Below are positions 33,989 through 43,832 of a stretch of DNA of 57,551 nt, piece after piece (the first letter of the stretch is position 1; each line of letters starts with the position of its first letter). The notes under the pieces are model-generated. The model made no database searches. It saw only the letters and a program-made list of their open reading frames with translations, and had not been told where the DNA came from. Made by a program: the position numbers and the translations under genes. The DNA is from Alphaproteobacteria bacterium. GTDB lineage: Bacteria > Pseudomonadota > Alphaproteobacteria > Rhizobiales > JAKIUO01. Location of the stretch: the NCBI GenBank assembly GCA_024280475.1, contig JAJRQA010000077.1, positions 1 through 57,551 of the forward strand. Direction: 5' to 3'.

Positions 33989-34356
33989 TCGAGCATGGTT
34001 TTAGCCTGTTTGTCGGGTCGTTATGTCGCATGAAATACCACCATGCACCGGTCGATCAGACAACCAGAAAGACCAGACTGAGCACCGTCGTCACACTGGC
34101 GCGCGTTAAAAACTCAAATACAATACTCACAACAACTTCCCCATATCGGGGTTGTCAGCAACCTATACTGCATGCGTGTTTCAATAGGCTCAAAACAAGC
34201 CACAAAGAAGCAAACAAGAGGCAGTGATTGGACAATTACGCTTAACAACCTGAACCCAAATCACAACAAACCAGCTCCCAACATACCTTAAAAGCCCTAA
34301 AATTACGTAAGCAACCGCAAGTTCTTTTGCGCGAGCCAGAAATAATACCCTTGCAG
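33989..34356. other. Intergenic region between convergent tlpA and LysM genes
   Basis: 368 nt without a gene. It holds a small hairpin near 34130-34155 (CCCC-ATAT-GGGG core) with no T-run, and AT-rich sequence with many short CAA/ACA runs towards the right. I see no coding frame with a ribosome binding site and no clear terminator. Confidence 0.5.
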
Positions 34357-36405
34357 CTAGCGCCGCTTTCGCCGGAGTTTACGCAAACGCGGGACCTTTA
34401 TTCGCTGGCCGATATATATCTTGTTGGGATCTTTGATCCTGCGGCGATTGGCTCGCTGTATAAGCGGATAGTGCCGACCGCGACCATAATAATGCTCGGA
34501 ATACCCCCATAATGTCGTGCCGCTACGAACCCTCACTCTGGCGGGGGTGCGCCGCGATTTTGGATACTTCCTTCTTTTGGCCAAATATCTGGCTTTGTTT
34601 TTACGCGAGAGATAGTAACGCCCCACGGAACGTCTCTTGGCAGAGCGACGAGTAATAGAGCGGCGCACCATTTTCCGGCGCGGTTTTTTCGCACGATGAG
34701 CGCGGCGGGGCCCGGTCTTCCTTATTTTTGTGCGCGGCGCCACAGCTTGCACAGCGGGGCGGCGTTGCGATTTGGCAACGATTGATTGCTTTGTGCCTGC
34801 TGGAATAGAGTGATCAGCCCCCTCACCGCTAGCCGCTGGTTTCGTATAAGATGTCTCCCGGTCTTTCATCTTTTGGGGAGGGGTGCCACTGGCAGGCTTA
34901 GCCGATGGGATCTGGTTTTTATCCGCACTTTTTGCCGTTAGTACTTCACGAACCCTTGCCACATGATCATATTGCAATCGGGCTTCCGAGGCGATCCGAC
35001 CGCTTTTCAAAACATGTCCCGCTCTAAATATATGCGTCCCCGCCTTCATCTTGCCGCGCTTTGCAAAGGTCCAATTTCCCTTGTTATTGGCGACCACTTC
35101 GCCTATTTCCTGTATCCCTTTAAACAGACGAATATGGCTGCCAGGGATCCCACGACCTGATAACTCCAACAGGCCGCCAGCTTTACTGACTTCGTAGCTT
35201 AGCGATTCAAAGGCAAATTTTTCTCTGCCCGTATCTCCCGTTTTGGCTGCAGATGTGGCCGGAATTGGGGCAGATCTGGATGCATCTGCCAACTTGCCCT
35301 TCGACGCTTTGCCCTTGCCTGATTTCATCGGTCCGGTATTGTCTGAGGCCGCCTTTTCAGATTTGCCTGAACTTGGCTGTGCTACCTCGCCGTTAGCGTC
35401 TGGCTCAACCGTGAATATGCCCGCAAACCTGTCCCAGGCCGATTTTGGCGCGCCCTTGGAGGGGGCATCGGCACGATCAAAGGGGACTTGCGCATGGGCG
35501 ATACGCAGTCCCTTATCGTTGAGTTGTTCAGCAAGCAGCATATGGGCTCCTTGAGACAATGATTGATTTGTCTCCAGAGCCCAAAAACCCGATTGATCAG
35601 CAATCGTGCGGCCAACTTCTTTGCCATCAATGGTAAAACGCAGCTTCGCCCCAGGACGTGCTGTACCAGATAGCTTGATCCGCCCCGTTTCGTTGGCCGC
35701 AGTGATATAAGTGGTTTCCTTGAACAAAATATTCGGCTGATCCGCCTTACTGGGCGCGGCGGGGCTCGCAGCCACTTTGGTCGCCAATCCCGGCTGATCA
35801 CCCGATCTGGCTTTTGGAGCAGGTGATGGCGGGACGACTGACACGGTTTTTTTTATTGCCTGATCCACGCTTTTAGGAGGAGTATCATGTTTGGGTTGAT
35901 CTTCCAGCCCTTGCAAAATTTGCGGCGGCTGACCGGGTTCCAGGAACGTCACGATAATATCTTGCTCTTTGCGAATGTCTAATTTGATCTGCTGATCCGA
36001 TTGGACGGAGGGGCCTTGCGCGGACGCAACAGAATTCAATTGCAACATATGCTTGCCCGGAGCCAATGGCAGCTCCAGCTCAATGAAAAAATCGCCACCT
36101 TTGCTGACATCCGCTGTCTTTACGGCTTTGCCATTGAGTTCGAGCACCACACGTGTATCGGGCAGAGCTTTACCTGCCAGCGTCCCAGTGCCATCATTGG
36201 CCAGATTGGCCGAAACAAACCCTGGTTTTTGTACGGCGCTCACCTGCAAACCGGTATCTTGCGCCTGCTTGACAGGGAGCGGATCGACTATTTTTTGATC
36301 ATTCTCTGCGTGGCGAAATTTGTCGACCAATGCCCCACCGACCCCAAACAATGCCAGCACCACGAGGACCATGCCTGTAAATGATTTTCCATTTGATGAA
36401 CTCAT
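34357..36405 (-). CDS. Large envelope protein with Ig-like repeats and C-terminal LysM
   Basis: A 682-residue inner-membrane-anchored protein: one transmembrane segment at about residues 10-28, then a long periplasmic region. At least three Ig-like/carrier repeats are visible, each with a GxxxLxG-type strand, a carbohydrate-fold core and a final GxWxF/FxIE (near KGGDFFIEL, QSGFWALE, NKGNWTFA). A strongly basic, Arg/Lys-rich linker precedes the C-terminal LysM domain (SGTTLWGYSEHYYG, NKIYIGQRIKVP), which binds peptidoglycan. ATG 36405 (MSSSNGKSF) was preferred over TTG 36483. Related LysM proteins are common in Hyphomicrobiales; the role is presumably structural. Confidence 0.85.
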   Translation of the reverse strand: MSSSNGKSFTGMVLVVLALFGVGGALVDKFRHAENDQKIVDPLPVKQAQDTGLQVSAVQKPGFVSANLANDGTGTLAGKALPDTRVVLELNGKAVKTADVSKGGDFFIELELPLAPGKHMLQLNSVASAQGPSVQSDQQIKLDIRKEQDIIVTFLEPGQPPQILQGLEDQPKHDTPPKSVDQAIKKTVSVVPPSPAPKARSGDQPGLATKVAASPAAPSKADQPNILFKETTYITAANETGRIKLSGTARPGAKLRFTIDGKEVGRTIADQSGFWALETNQSLSQGAHMLLAEQLNDKGLRIAHAQVPFDRADAPSKGAPKSAWDRFAGIFTVEPDANGEVAQPSSGKSEKAASDNTGPMKSGKGKASKGKLADASRSAPIPATSAAKTGDTGREKFAFESLSYEVSKAGGLLELSGRGIPGSHIRLFKGIQEIGEVVANNKGNWTFAKRGKMKAGTHIFRAGHVLKSGRIASEARLQYDHVARVREVLTAKSADKNQIPSAKPASGTPPQKMKDRETSYTKPAASGEGADHSIPAGTKQSIVAKSQRRPAVQAVAPRTKIRKTGPRRAHRAKKPRRKMVRRSITRRSAKRRSVGRYYLSRKNKARYLAKRRKYPKSRRTPARVRVRSGTTLWGYSEHYYGRGRHYPLIQRANRRRIKDPNKIYIGQRIKVPRLRKLRRKRR

Positions 36406-36802
36406 CTTGATCCGTTGCCTCACACACTCTTTAAATTTATCCAAAATCGCCCCATTCTTGACGATAAAGGAAACTTGTTTCAATCAAAACGCACCACAAT
36501 CTCCAAGGCCCGCAAACCTTAATAAACGCTCAAGAGGCAAATAACAGCCTTCATGCCATACTCTTGAAAGATTGGGAACATCCTTAACTTACTGATACTT
36601 ACAATACAATCTTTATGCTGTTTGGCCAATCCCCCTTCGCAAGAAGGTAAAGGCAAAAAAGCGCGTTGTTGCACTAAGTCCAACGAATATGCGAGGCTGA
36701 TCATCCCGATCACACAGTTGCCAAAGATTTCGACGATACTGACACTTGGAAAACATATTGAGCGAACAAATCAAACGCCAATTGAATTATCAGGAGACTT
36801 GC
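36406..36802. other. Divergent intergenic region between LysM and LOG genes
   Basis: 397 nt between two divergent genes. It must contain both promoters, but no pair of boxes stands out. I see no convincing open frame, hairpin with T-run or repeat. An AGGAG ribosome binding site for the LOG gene closes it. Confidence 0.5.
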
Positions 36803-37429
36803 ATGGACATGGAACATAGCGCACTGAAAATGGCTCAGATCAAAAAAGTCTGTGTATATTGCGGCTCAGGCTCTGGGGTTAATCCCAACTTTGCCAAAGC
36901 GGCAAAGATATTGGGCAAGGACCTTGCTAATCGGGGCATCGGCTTGGTGTATGGCGGAGGTAGCCTTGGATTGATGGGAGAAGTCGCCCGCGCAACTCTT
37001 GAAGCGGGAGGGCATGTGACGGGTATTATCCCCGAATTTCTATCAGAGAAGGAACATATGCTACGCGATGTTCAAGAACTGATCGTCACCGACAGCATGC
37101 ATGAACGCAAGCAATATATGTTCGCAAAATCTGATGCCTTTGTTGCTTTACCCGGTGGTGCCGGCACCCTTGACGAGCTCATTGAACAGGTAACCTGGTC
37201 ACAGCTCAACCAGCATAACAAGCCCATTATTATCGCCGATATCGATCATTACTGGCAGCCTTTGCTGGAGCTCTTGCGCCATATGAGCGAAGAAACATTT
37301 ATCCGCCCCGGTCTTGAGGTCAGTTTCAAGGTGGTGAGCGAGGCCAAAGACATATTGCCCACCGCTATTGAAGTAGCATCGACCATGGAAGTGCTGCCCG
37401 GGAACACCATCTTCCCCTCGGAATTCTAA
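36803..37429 (+). CDS. LOG family protein (nucleoside 5'-monophosphate phosphoribohydrolase)
   Basis: A Rossmann-fold protein of 208 residues in the TIGR00730 family, which cleaves cytokinin or purine nucleotide monophosphates to base and ribose-5-phosphate. CVYCGSGSG, GLVYGGGSLGLMG, the MHERKQYM motif and the signature PGGAGTLDE are present. ATG 36803 (MDMEHSALKM) has AGGAG 8 nt upstream; an in-frame TTG at 36746 is not needed. The protein is often misnamed lysine decarboxylase. It stands alone and is convergent with DUF423. Confidence 0.93.
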   Translation: MDMEHSALKMAQIKKVCVYCGSGSGVNPNFAKAAKILGKDLANRGIGLVYGGGSLGLMGEVARATLEAGGHVTGIIPEFLSEKEHMLRDVQELIVTDSMHERKQYMFAKSDAFVALPGGAGTLDELIEQVTWSQLNQHNKPIIIADIDHYWQPLLELLRHMSEETFIRPGLEVSFKVVSEAKDILPTAIEVASTMEVLPGNTIFPSEF

Positions 37430-37435
37430 ACAGCT

Positions 37436-37837
37436 TTAAAAACGCGGAATGCGAAAGCCCGAGACCATTATCAGCACCCAACCAAGGATAAAGCTCATAC
37501 CCCCTATGGGGATGAGGGGAATGAGCGGAGAACCGCCCATAATGGCTTTCATGTAAAGAGAGCCAGAAAACAGCAATATTCCGAAAAAGAAAAAAGCCGC
37601 CGACAAACGCGCGCTCCAGGAACCATGGGACTCCATCCCGTGATCAAATACCCAGATCAGCCACGAGCAAAACAGAATCGCAAACACATGGATCATGTGA
37701 TAGCGCCAGGCCTTTTCAAACCACACTGCCCTGTCGCCGGTGAGTGTGTCGGCCAGCATATGCGACCCCATAGCCCCCAGAAAAACACCAAGTGCGCCCA
37801 GTAAGCCAGCAACAATAATCCAGAAGCGAAATCCCAT
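37436..37837 (-). CDS. DUF423 membrane protein
   Basis: A 133-residue protein with four predicted transmembrane helices (about residues 6-26, 48-66, 78-97, 104-126). GALGVFLGAMGSHML and YHMIHVFAILF are typical DUF423 (YgdD-like) segments. Function unknown. It lies 93 nt downstream of cysS but has its own near-consensus promoter in that gap, so it can be transcribed separately. Confidence 0.9.
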   Translation of the reverse strand: MGFRFWIIVAGLLGALGVFLGAMGSHMLADTLTGDRAVWFEKAWRYHMIHVFAILFCSWLIWVFDHGMESHGSWSARLSAAFFFFGILLFSGSLYMKAIMGGSPLIPLIPIGGMSFILGWVLIMVSGFRIPRF

Positions 37838-37873
37838 AATATTACCCTTGTCTTGTTATAAGTCCCTCATATC

Positions 37874-37902
37874 AATATAGGTTCTTCGCGCGCATATTTC
37901 AA
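37874..37902 (-). promoter_or_regulatory. Near-consensus sigma-70 promoter for the DUF423 gene
   Basis: TTGAAA (37902-37897), 17-nt spacer, TATATT (37879-37874) on the minus strand; five of six consensus bases in each box. It lies about 40 nt upstream of the ATG. Confidence 0.6.
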
Positions 37903-37930
37903 AACAATATGTGCACCGCTTTATAACCTC

Positions 37931-39307
37931 TTAGCGTCGGACTTCCCATGTTGTAACCATATCGCCTGTTTGGGGATCTTTACCATCCTTGAGAACGATC
38001 CCCATGCCCACCAATTCATCGCGTATACGGTCGGCTTCCCCCCATTCCTTGCCCCCGCGTGCTTTGATGCGAGCATCAATCAGATTTTGCACGGCAGCTT
38101 CATCGACGACGCGGGAGGAAGACGACAAACCCCGCCAGTCTGAAGTGCTGTGATTAAGCAGGCCCATAAACTGCGCGCAGGCTTTCAGACAGCCGGCCGC
38201 GCCCTGCTCTCCCTTGGCAGCTTCTCGGCGCAACTCGTGCAGCGCTGATATGGCCTTGGGGGTGTTGAGATCATCTTCAAGCGCGCCAAGCACATCGGCG
38301 CACAAGATGCAGCCGCTTTCAACATCAGATGTCAGCTCATACCAGTGATCCAACGTCTTTTGCGCTGCAGTCAAGGTCTTCACCGTCCAGTCAATGGGTT
38401 TGCGATAATGGGTCATGAGCATGGTTAGGCGCACCACCTCGCCGGGCCACTCCTTGAGAAGCTCATTGATGGTGATGAAATTGCCCAGCGATTTGCTCAT
38501 TTTCTCGCCTTCGACCTGCAAATAACCATTGTGCATCCAATAGTTGGCCATCACCTCATTTTCGTGAGTGCAGGTGCTTTGAGCTATTTCGTTTTCGTGG
38601 TGCGGGAAGATGAGATCCAATCCACCGCCGTGAATATCAAAGGTCTCTCCCAGATATTTCTTCGACATCACCGAACATTCCAGATGCCAGCCGGGGCGAC
38701 CTGTTCCCCACGGGCTATCCCAGCCGGGTTCCTTGTCATTCGATGGTTTCCAAAGCACGAAATCCATTGGGTTTTTCTTGTAGTCAGCAATCTCGACCCG
38801 TGCCCCCGCCATCATTTCGTCGGTGGAGCGATTGGATAGACCACCATAATTCTTGTCACTGGCGACATCAAACAAAACATGCCCCTGCGCCTCATAGGCA
38901 TGGCCCTTTTCAATAAGGGTTTTGGTCATCTCGATCATGCCCTCAATATGCTGCGTCGCACGAGGTTCAATGCTCGGCTCCAAAACACCGAGTGCCTTGA
39001 TGTCTTCATGAAACTGCTTTGTAGTGCGCTTGGTGAGATCCTGGATGGACACGCCTTCCTTGGCGGCCCTTGCATTGATTTTATCGTCCACATCGGTGAT
39101 ATTTCGCACATAGGTGACTTTGTCCTCGCCATAGAGATGGCGCAACAAGCGAAACAGAACATCGAAAACAATCACCGGGCGGGCATTGCCGATATGAGCA
39201 TAATCATAGACCGTGGGGCCGCACACATACATGCGGATATTATCTGGCTCCAAAGGAATAAATTCCTGTTTCGAGCGGGTCAGTGTATTATAGAGGTTAA
39301 GCGACAT
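37931..39307 (-). CDS. cysS: Cysteinyl-tRNA synthetase
   Basis: Class I synthetase of 458 residues, normal length. The start [16 protein letters not shown] leads to the zinc ligand Cys and HIGH motif in [18 protein letters not shown]; further zinc ligands are in GWHLECSVM and [14 protein letters not shown] is in [12 protein letters not shown]. It ends with the small anticodon-binding domain. GAGAAAG lies before ATG. It is divergent from the ABC ATPase gene; 130 nt separate the starts and a clear promoter is not visible. Confidence 0.97.
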   Translation of the reverse strand: MSLNLYNTLTRSKQEFIPLEPDNIRMYVCGPTVYDYAHIGNARPVIVFDVLFRLLRHLYGEDKVTYVRNITDVDDKINARAAKEGVSIQDLTKRTTKQFHEDIKALGVLEPSIEPRATQHIEGMIEMTKTLIEKGHAYEAQGHVLFDVASDKNYGGLSNRSTDEMMAGARVEIADYKKNPMDFVLWKPSNDKEPGWDSPWGTGRPGWHLECSVMSKKYLGETFDIHGGGLDLIFPHHENEIAQSTCTHENEVMANYWMHNGYLQVEGEKMSKSLGNFITINELLKEWPGEVVRLTMLMTHYRKPIDWTVKTLTAAQKTLDHWYELTSDVESGCILCADVLGALEDDLNTPKAISALHELRREAAKGEQGAAGCLKACAQFMGLLNHSTSDWRGLSSSSRVVDEAAVQNLIDARIKARGGKEWGEADRIRDELVGMGIVLKDGKDPQTGDMVTTWEVRR

Positions 39308-39437
39308 AATTTCTTTCTCAAGCGAGCCACAGAGTTCTTGTAGTGATCGCTTGGTTTAACCTAATGTAGCGATGGTTGCTAGGGCGAGTACCCTGGGCAA
39401 TGAAGTTCGCAAGATATAAATGCTACCAGGAATTTTG

Positions 39438-41180
39438 ATGAAAAAGCGACAGAGCAAAAGCAAAGCACGTAGTCAAGCAAAAAAAATCGCCCAAAAAGCC
39501 ACGCAACAGCAATCACAAGAGCAATTAAAGTCCTTTGCGACAATGCCTTTGGATCAAGGTGCGCTCGTGGAAGTGCGAAATCTGTCGGTTGACTTCAAAT
39601 CATCAAAGAGCCTCACCCATGCCGTTAAAAATATCACGTTTGATATTAAACCGGGTGAAACGGTTGCTCTGGTTGGCGAAAGTGGCTCAGGAAAAACCGT
39701 TTCAGCACTCTCAATCATGCGTCTGCTACCCTACCCCGCCGCCTCGCATCCCAATGGCGAAGTTTATTTCAAAGGCGACGATCTGCTGAAAATAGAAGGC
39801 AAGAAACTGCGCCAGTATCGCGGCAATGCGATCTCGATGATTTTTCAAGAACCCATGTCTTCGCTCAACCCCCTGCACATGATTGAGCGCCAGATCGGCG
39901 AAGTGCTGGAATTGCATCGCGGCCTTTCAGGACAAGCCGCCCGCGCCCGCGTACTTGATCTGTTGCACAAGGTTGGCATCAAGGATCCCGAACAAAGGCT
40001 AGAGAGTTACCCTCATCAGTTATCTGGCGGACAGCGCCAGCGCGTCATGATCGCCATGGCGCTGGCCAATGAACCAGACCTGCTGATCGCCGACGAACCG
40101 ACCACCGCACTTGATGTGACCATTCAGGCGCAAATCCTGGAGCTGTTGAAAGACTTGCAAAAAGAGCTCGGCATGGCGCTGTTGCTGATCACCCATGATC
40201 TGGGCATTGTTCGCAAGATGGCAACACGCACCTGCGTCATGAAAGATGGCGAGATCGTCGAAAAAGGCGACACGAACGATATATTCGATCATCCGCAGCA
40301 CGATTATACCAAGCATCTGCTGAACGCCGAGCCGCGCGGCGAACCACCACAAGAAGACGTCAACGCCAAAACGGTGATCGAAACACAAGATCTCAAAGTC
40401 TGGTTCCCGATCAAGCGCGGCCTGTTTCGCAAAACGGTCGATCACGTCAAGGCCGTCAATGGCATCTCCTTGCAATTGAAAGAAAAACAAACCCTTGGCA
40501 TTGTCGGGGAAAGCGGCTCGGGGAAAACCACGCTCGGCCTCGCTTTAATGCGGCTGATATCGTCCAAAGGGCCGATATCCTATGTGGGGCAGCGCATTGA
40601 TGAATATCAAATCAAGGATATGCGGCCCCTGCGACGCGAAATGCAGATCGTTTTTCAAGATCCTTACGGCTCGCTATCGCCGCGCCTGTCAGTCAATCAA
40701 ATCATCGAAGAGGGCCTGATCATCCAGCGCCCCGACATGACACCGGCGCAACGGCGCGAACGGGTCTCGCATGAACTCAACGAAGTGGGCCTTGATCCAG
40801 ATTCCCAGGATCGTTATCCCCATGAGTTTTCTGGTGGCCAGCGCCAGCGCATCGCCATTGCGCGCGCCATGATCCTTGAGCCCAAATTCGTCATGCTGGA
40901 CGAACCAACCAGCGCGCTTGATGTCTCGGTGCAGGCTCAGATCGTCGAGTTACTCTTGAAGCTGCAAGAGGACCACAAGCTTTCTTATCTGTTTATCTCT
41001 CATGATTTGCGCGTCGTGCGGGCCTTGGCCAATCATGTCATCGTCATGCGCAACGGCATTGCTGTGGAAGATGGTGCTGCGACGCAAATTTTCAATGACC
41101 CACAAACCGATTACACTAAAGCCTTGATGGCTGCAGCGTTCAATCTTGAAACCGCTCCCACAGGCGTCATTGCGCAATAA
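39438..41180 (+). CDS. yejF: YejF-type peptide ABC transporter, fused ATP-binding subunit
   Basis: A 580-residue protein with two complete ABC ATPase domains in tandem, as in YejF/GsiA/DppDF fusions: Walker A GESGSGKT (twice), signature LSGGQRQR and FSGGQRQR, Walker [13 protein letters not shown] and [10 protein letters not shown]. It would power import of oligopeptides through YejB/YejE-type permeases. No permease or binding-protein gene adjoins it here, unlike the usual yejABEF operon. The N-terminal ~30 residues form a Lys/Gln-rich extension ([16 protein letters not shown]). AGGAA precedes ATG 39438. Confidence 0.93.
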   Translation: MKKRQSKSKARSQAKKIAQKATQQQSQEQLKSFATMPLDQGALVEVRNLSVDFKSSKSLTHAVKNITFDIKPGETVALVGESGSGKTVSALSIMRLLPYPAASHPNGEVYFKGDDLLKIEGKKLRQYRGNAISMIFQEPMSSLNPLHMIERQIGEVLELHRGLSGQAARARVLDLLHKVGIKDPEQRLESYPHQLSGGQRQRVMIAMALANEPDLLIADEPTTALDVTIQAQILELLKDLQKELGMALLLITHDLGIVRKMATRTCVMKDGEIVEKGDTNDIFDHPQHDYTKHLLNAEPRGEPPQEDVNAKTVIETQDLKVWFPIKRGLFRKTVDHVKAVNGISLQLKEKQTLGIVGESGSGKTTLGLALMRLISSKGPISYVGQRIDEYQIKDMRPLRREMQIVFQDPYGSLSPRLSVNQIIEEGLIIQRPDMTPAQRRERVSHELNEVGLDPDSQDRYPHEFSGGQRQRIAIARAMILEPKFVMLDEPTSALDVSVQAQIVELLLKLQEDHKLSYLFISHDLRVVRALANHVIVMRNGIAVEDGAATQIFNDPQTDYTKALMAAAFNLETAPTGVIAQ

Positions 41181-41277
41181 GTCGCAGTCTTATTACGTGA
41201 TTGTGAACCCTGTGTGATGATGAGTTGAGGTACAGCTTCATGAACGCAACAAAATATAGAAGAAAGAGCACGGCACT

Positions 41278-42081
41278 ATGGCAATCATCGGAGATAGTGG
41301 ATCGATCAGACTGATCGCCTTTTTTAGCATCTTGTTGACTTTACTCGTGCTAGAGACGCTCTGGCCGCGCCGCCAACGCGTGCGCGAAAGCCTCACGCGC
41401 TTAAGTACCAATGTATTGCTGACCGTCTTCAACGGATTTGTCATGAAACTACTGGCCAGTGCAATTGTCCCGGTTGCTGCTGTCGCCGCTGCTGTCTATG
41501 TCGAAAAACAGGGCTGGGGGCTATTCAATCTGCTCTCCTTACCCTCTGCGCTGGAAATTGCCATCTCGCTGGTGCTGCTTGATCTGGCGATCTATGGTCA
41601 GCATGTCGCGGCGCATTATGTGCCAATGCTGTGGCAGTTTCACAAAGTGCACCATTCAGATGTAGAATTCGACGTCACAACGGCTTTACGCTTCCACCCC
41701 ATCGAAATCATCATCTCCATGCTATGGAAAATTGTCCTCGTGTTTATCCTTGGTCCATCGGTGTTTGCCGTGATTCTATTCGAGATTATTCTCAATGGTT
41801 GCGCCATGTTCAACCACTCAAACTTGAAATTACCCTTCACGCTAGACAAAATTGTGCGGCTTTTTCTGGCAACGCCCGATATGCACCGTATCCATCACTC
41901 AATTATCCCCCGCGAACTCAACACCAATTATGGTTTCAGCCTTTCGCTTTGGGATCGCCTATTTGGAACTTATACGGAACAACCCTCAAAGGGGCATACA
42001 GACATGGAAATCGGTCTTGAAAAACATCAAGATAGCGAGCCAACTAAACTTCTATGGTCCTTGCGCTTTCCCTTTAGGTAA
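41278..42081 (+). CDS. Sterol desaturase / fatty acid hydroxylase family protein
   Basis: An integral membrane di-iron enzyme of 267 residues. Histidine boxes are present as HVAAH, HKVHH and HRIHH, with four or so hydrophobic segments, so it should hydroxylate or desaturate a lipid. The substrate cannot be told; bacterial members modify fatty acids, ornithine lipids or hopanoids. It lies alone downstream of the ABC ATPase (97-nt gap, no clear ribosome binding site stronger than AGAGC). Followed by a 345-nt structured intergenic region. Confidence 0.9.
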   Translation: MAIIGDSGSIRLIAFFSILLTLLVLETLWPRRQRVRESLTRLSTNVLLTVFNGFVMKLLASAIVPVAAVAAAVYVEKQGWGLFNLLSLPSALEIAISLVLLDLAIYGQHVAAHYVPMLWQFHKVHHSDVEFDVTTALRFHPIEIIISMLWKIVLVFILGPSVFAVILFEIILNGCAMFNHSNLKLPFTLDKIVRLFLATPDMHRIHHSIIPRELNTNYGFSLSLWDRLFGTYTEQPSKGHTDMEIGLEKHQDSEPTKLLWSLRFPFR

Positions 42082-42171
42082 GGAGAATTAAAACCGCGCA
42101 ATCGTCAGTATCTACCCAGTATTTACATCCCATATTCACGGTGACTCACGAACTTTACTTCCTCTACCGCC

Positions 42172-42347
42172 TTGTTTTAGGCTAGATCGGGGAAAATACT
42201 GACAGTGAGGAAGGACTGATCATTTCTAAAACTGAAATGAATTTTCATCAGTCAGGTTTTGCTACGTCCCGATAGTATGGGACTGGCTTGAAGCGCCGGT
42301 TTAGTTTGTTGTTCATGGGTGCCGCGTAGGACAGCATGAACCGGCGC
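42172..42347 (+). ncRNA. Structured intergenic region, possible small RNA
   Basis: Of the 345 nt between the desaturase gene and rnhB, this part carries a possible promoter (TTGTTT, 17 nt, AATACT at 42172-42200) and three hairpins: 42214-42253 (7+5 bp around a 7-nt bulge), 42266-42283 (GTCCC/GGGAC) and 42293-42347 (9 bp, GCGCCGGTT with complement). No good ribosome binding site or T-run accompanies them, so this may be a small RNA, a 3' structure of the desaturase message, or chance. Confidence 0.25.
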
Positions 42348-42388
42348 GGACCTCGCCTTAAATCCAATCCATTACGCCATAATTTGTG

Positions 42389-42417
42389 CTGTCAATTTGC
42401 GAGGCGGCTGGTATAAG
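42389..42417 (+). promoter_or_regulatory. rnhB-truA promoter giving a near-leaderless message
   Basis: CTGTCA (42389-42394), 17-nt spacer, TATAAG (42412-42417). The rnhB ATG is only 9 nt after the -10 box, so transcription should start within about two bases of the start codon. No ribosome binding site is visible, in keeping with leaderless translation. Confidence 0.5.
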
Positions 42418-42426
42418 CTTGCGCCC

Positions 42427-43077
42427 ATGAAACGCTTTGCCAAAGACATGCAGAAATTCCCGGACTATCGCCACGAGGCCTCATTGCAAGATGAATTCAA
42501 CGGACCGGTCGCTGGCGTTGATGAAGCGGGACGCGGACCGTGGGCCGGGCCAGTTGTTGCCGCTGCAGTGATCCTTGATATAAAGATGATCCCCCCGGGG
42601 CTGAACGATTCAAAAAAACTGAAGGAACAGCAACGCGAACAATTATTCACGCAGATTTGCGGCACCTCACTTGTTGGTATTGGTCTCTCCAGCGTCGAGG
42701 TGATCGACCGCGACAATATCCTCAAGGCCACACTTGGGGCCATGTCACGCGCCATTGCGCAGCTGCCATCCCTGCCCGCCATTGCTTTGATTGATGGCAA
42801 CAAATGCCCGGACCTTGATTGCCCGGCACAAGCGCTTGTCAAAGGTGATCAGCTCTCCTTGTCTATCGCTGCTGCCTCTATCATTGCCAAAGTGACAAGA
42901 GACCGCCTGATGGGCGAGATGGCGCTGCAACATCCGCTCTATGGATTTGAGCGACATAAAGGCTATGGCACCAAGGCCCATCAACAGGCCTTGACAAAAT
43001 ATGGCATCACACCGCACCATCGCCGCTCTTTCAAACCCATTCGCAAAATCATTGAGCAGAGCGGATCTCATTCGTGA
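42427..43077 (+). CDS. rnhB: Ribonuclease HII
   Basis: Removes RNA from RNA/DNA hybrids, including single ribonucleotides. A 216-residue protein with VAGVDEAGRGPWAGPV (catalytic DE), NDSKKLKEQQR, ALIDGNKCP and SIAAASIIAKVTRDRLM with the third catalytic Asp. ATG 42427 is supported by the promoter position and the family start. The TGA stop overlaps the GTG start of truA (GTGA), so the two are translationally coupled. Confidence 0.95.
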   Translation: MKRFAKDMQKFPDYRHEASLQDEFNGPVAGVDEAGRGPWAGPVVAAAVILDIKMIPPGLNDSKKLKEQQREQLFTQICGTSLVGIGLSSVEVIDRDNILKATLGAMSRAIAQLPSLPAIALIDGNKCPDLDCPAQALVKGDQLSLSIAAASIIAKVTRDRLMGEMALQHPLYGFERHKGYGTKAHQQALTKYGITPHHRRSFKPIRKIIEQSGSHS

Positions 43078-43826
43078 CCAAACATCGTTATAAGCTGACC
43101 ATCGAATATGATGGCACGCCGTTTGTTGGCTGGCAGATCCAGGACAATGGCGCATCGGTGCAATCGGAAATTGGCATTGCCTTCAAGGGATTTTGTGGCA
43201 GTGACAATCTGCCATATGGAGCTGGACGGACAGATGCCGGTGTCCATGCAACCGGCCAGATCGCCCATATTGATCTGGCTAAAAGCTATCCAACCGATAC
43301 CATCCGTGACGCCGTCAACCAGCATTTACGCCCGATCCCCATATCCATCCTCAAGGTGGAAGCGGTGAACGCAGAGTTTGACGCACGTTTTTCGGCCCGC
43401 ATGCGCCATTACCAATACAAGATCGTCAATCGGCGCCCTCCTTTGACCATTCAAGAAAAACGCGCCTGGCTGGTGCATCGACCGCTAGATGTCGATAAAA
43501 TGAACGAAGCGGCTCAATTACTGCACGGCAAACATGACTTCACAGCCTTTCGATCCACTAATTGTCAGGCCAAATCCCCACTCAAAACTCTATCCCATCT
43601 GGAAGTCACACGCTGCGGTGAAGTGTTGACGATCACCGCATCAGCGCGCTCCTTCATGCACAATCAGGTGCGCTCAATGGTAGGCTCCTTGCAAATGGTC
43701 GGGGATGGCCGCTGGCCGATCAGCCAGATCCGCGATGTATTGGATAGCAGAGACCGCGCGGCTTGCGGGCCGGTTGCACCGGCCCACGGGCTTTACTTTA
43801 CAAAAATTGATTATGATCCAGCATAA
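43074..43826 (+). CDS. truA: tRNA pseudouridine(38-40) synthase
   Basis: TruA modifies U38-40 in the anticodon arm of tRNAs. 250 residues, starting with GTG inside the rnhB stop. KLTIEYDGTPFVGWQ at the N-terminus, GAGRTDAGVHA with the catalytic Asp, MRHYQYKIVNR and FMHNQVRSMVG are typical. Convergent with dapE, 6 nt apart; no terminator separates them. Confidence 0.96.
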   Translation: MTKHRYKLTIEYDGTPFVGWQIQDNGASVQSEIGIAFKGFCGSDNLPYGAGRTDAGVHATGQIAHIDLAKSYPTDTIRDAVNQHLRPIPISILKVEAVNAEFDARFSARMRHYQYKIVNRRPPLTIQEKRAWLVHRPLDVDKMNEAAQLLHGKHDFTAFRSTNCQAKSPLKTLSHLEVTRCGEVLTITASARSFMHNQVRSMVGSLQMVGDGRWPISQIRDVLDSRDRAACGPVAPAHGLYFTKIDYDPA

Positions 43827-43832
43827 GAGCGA

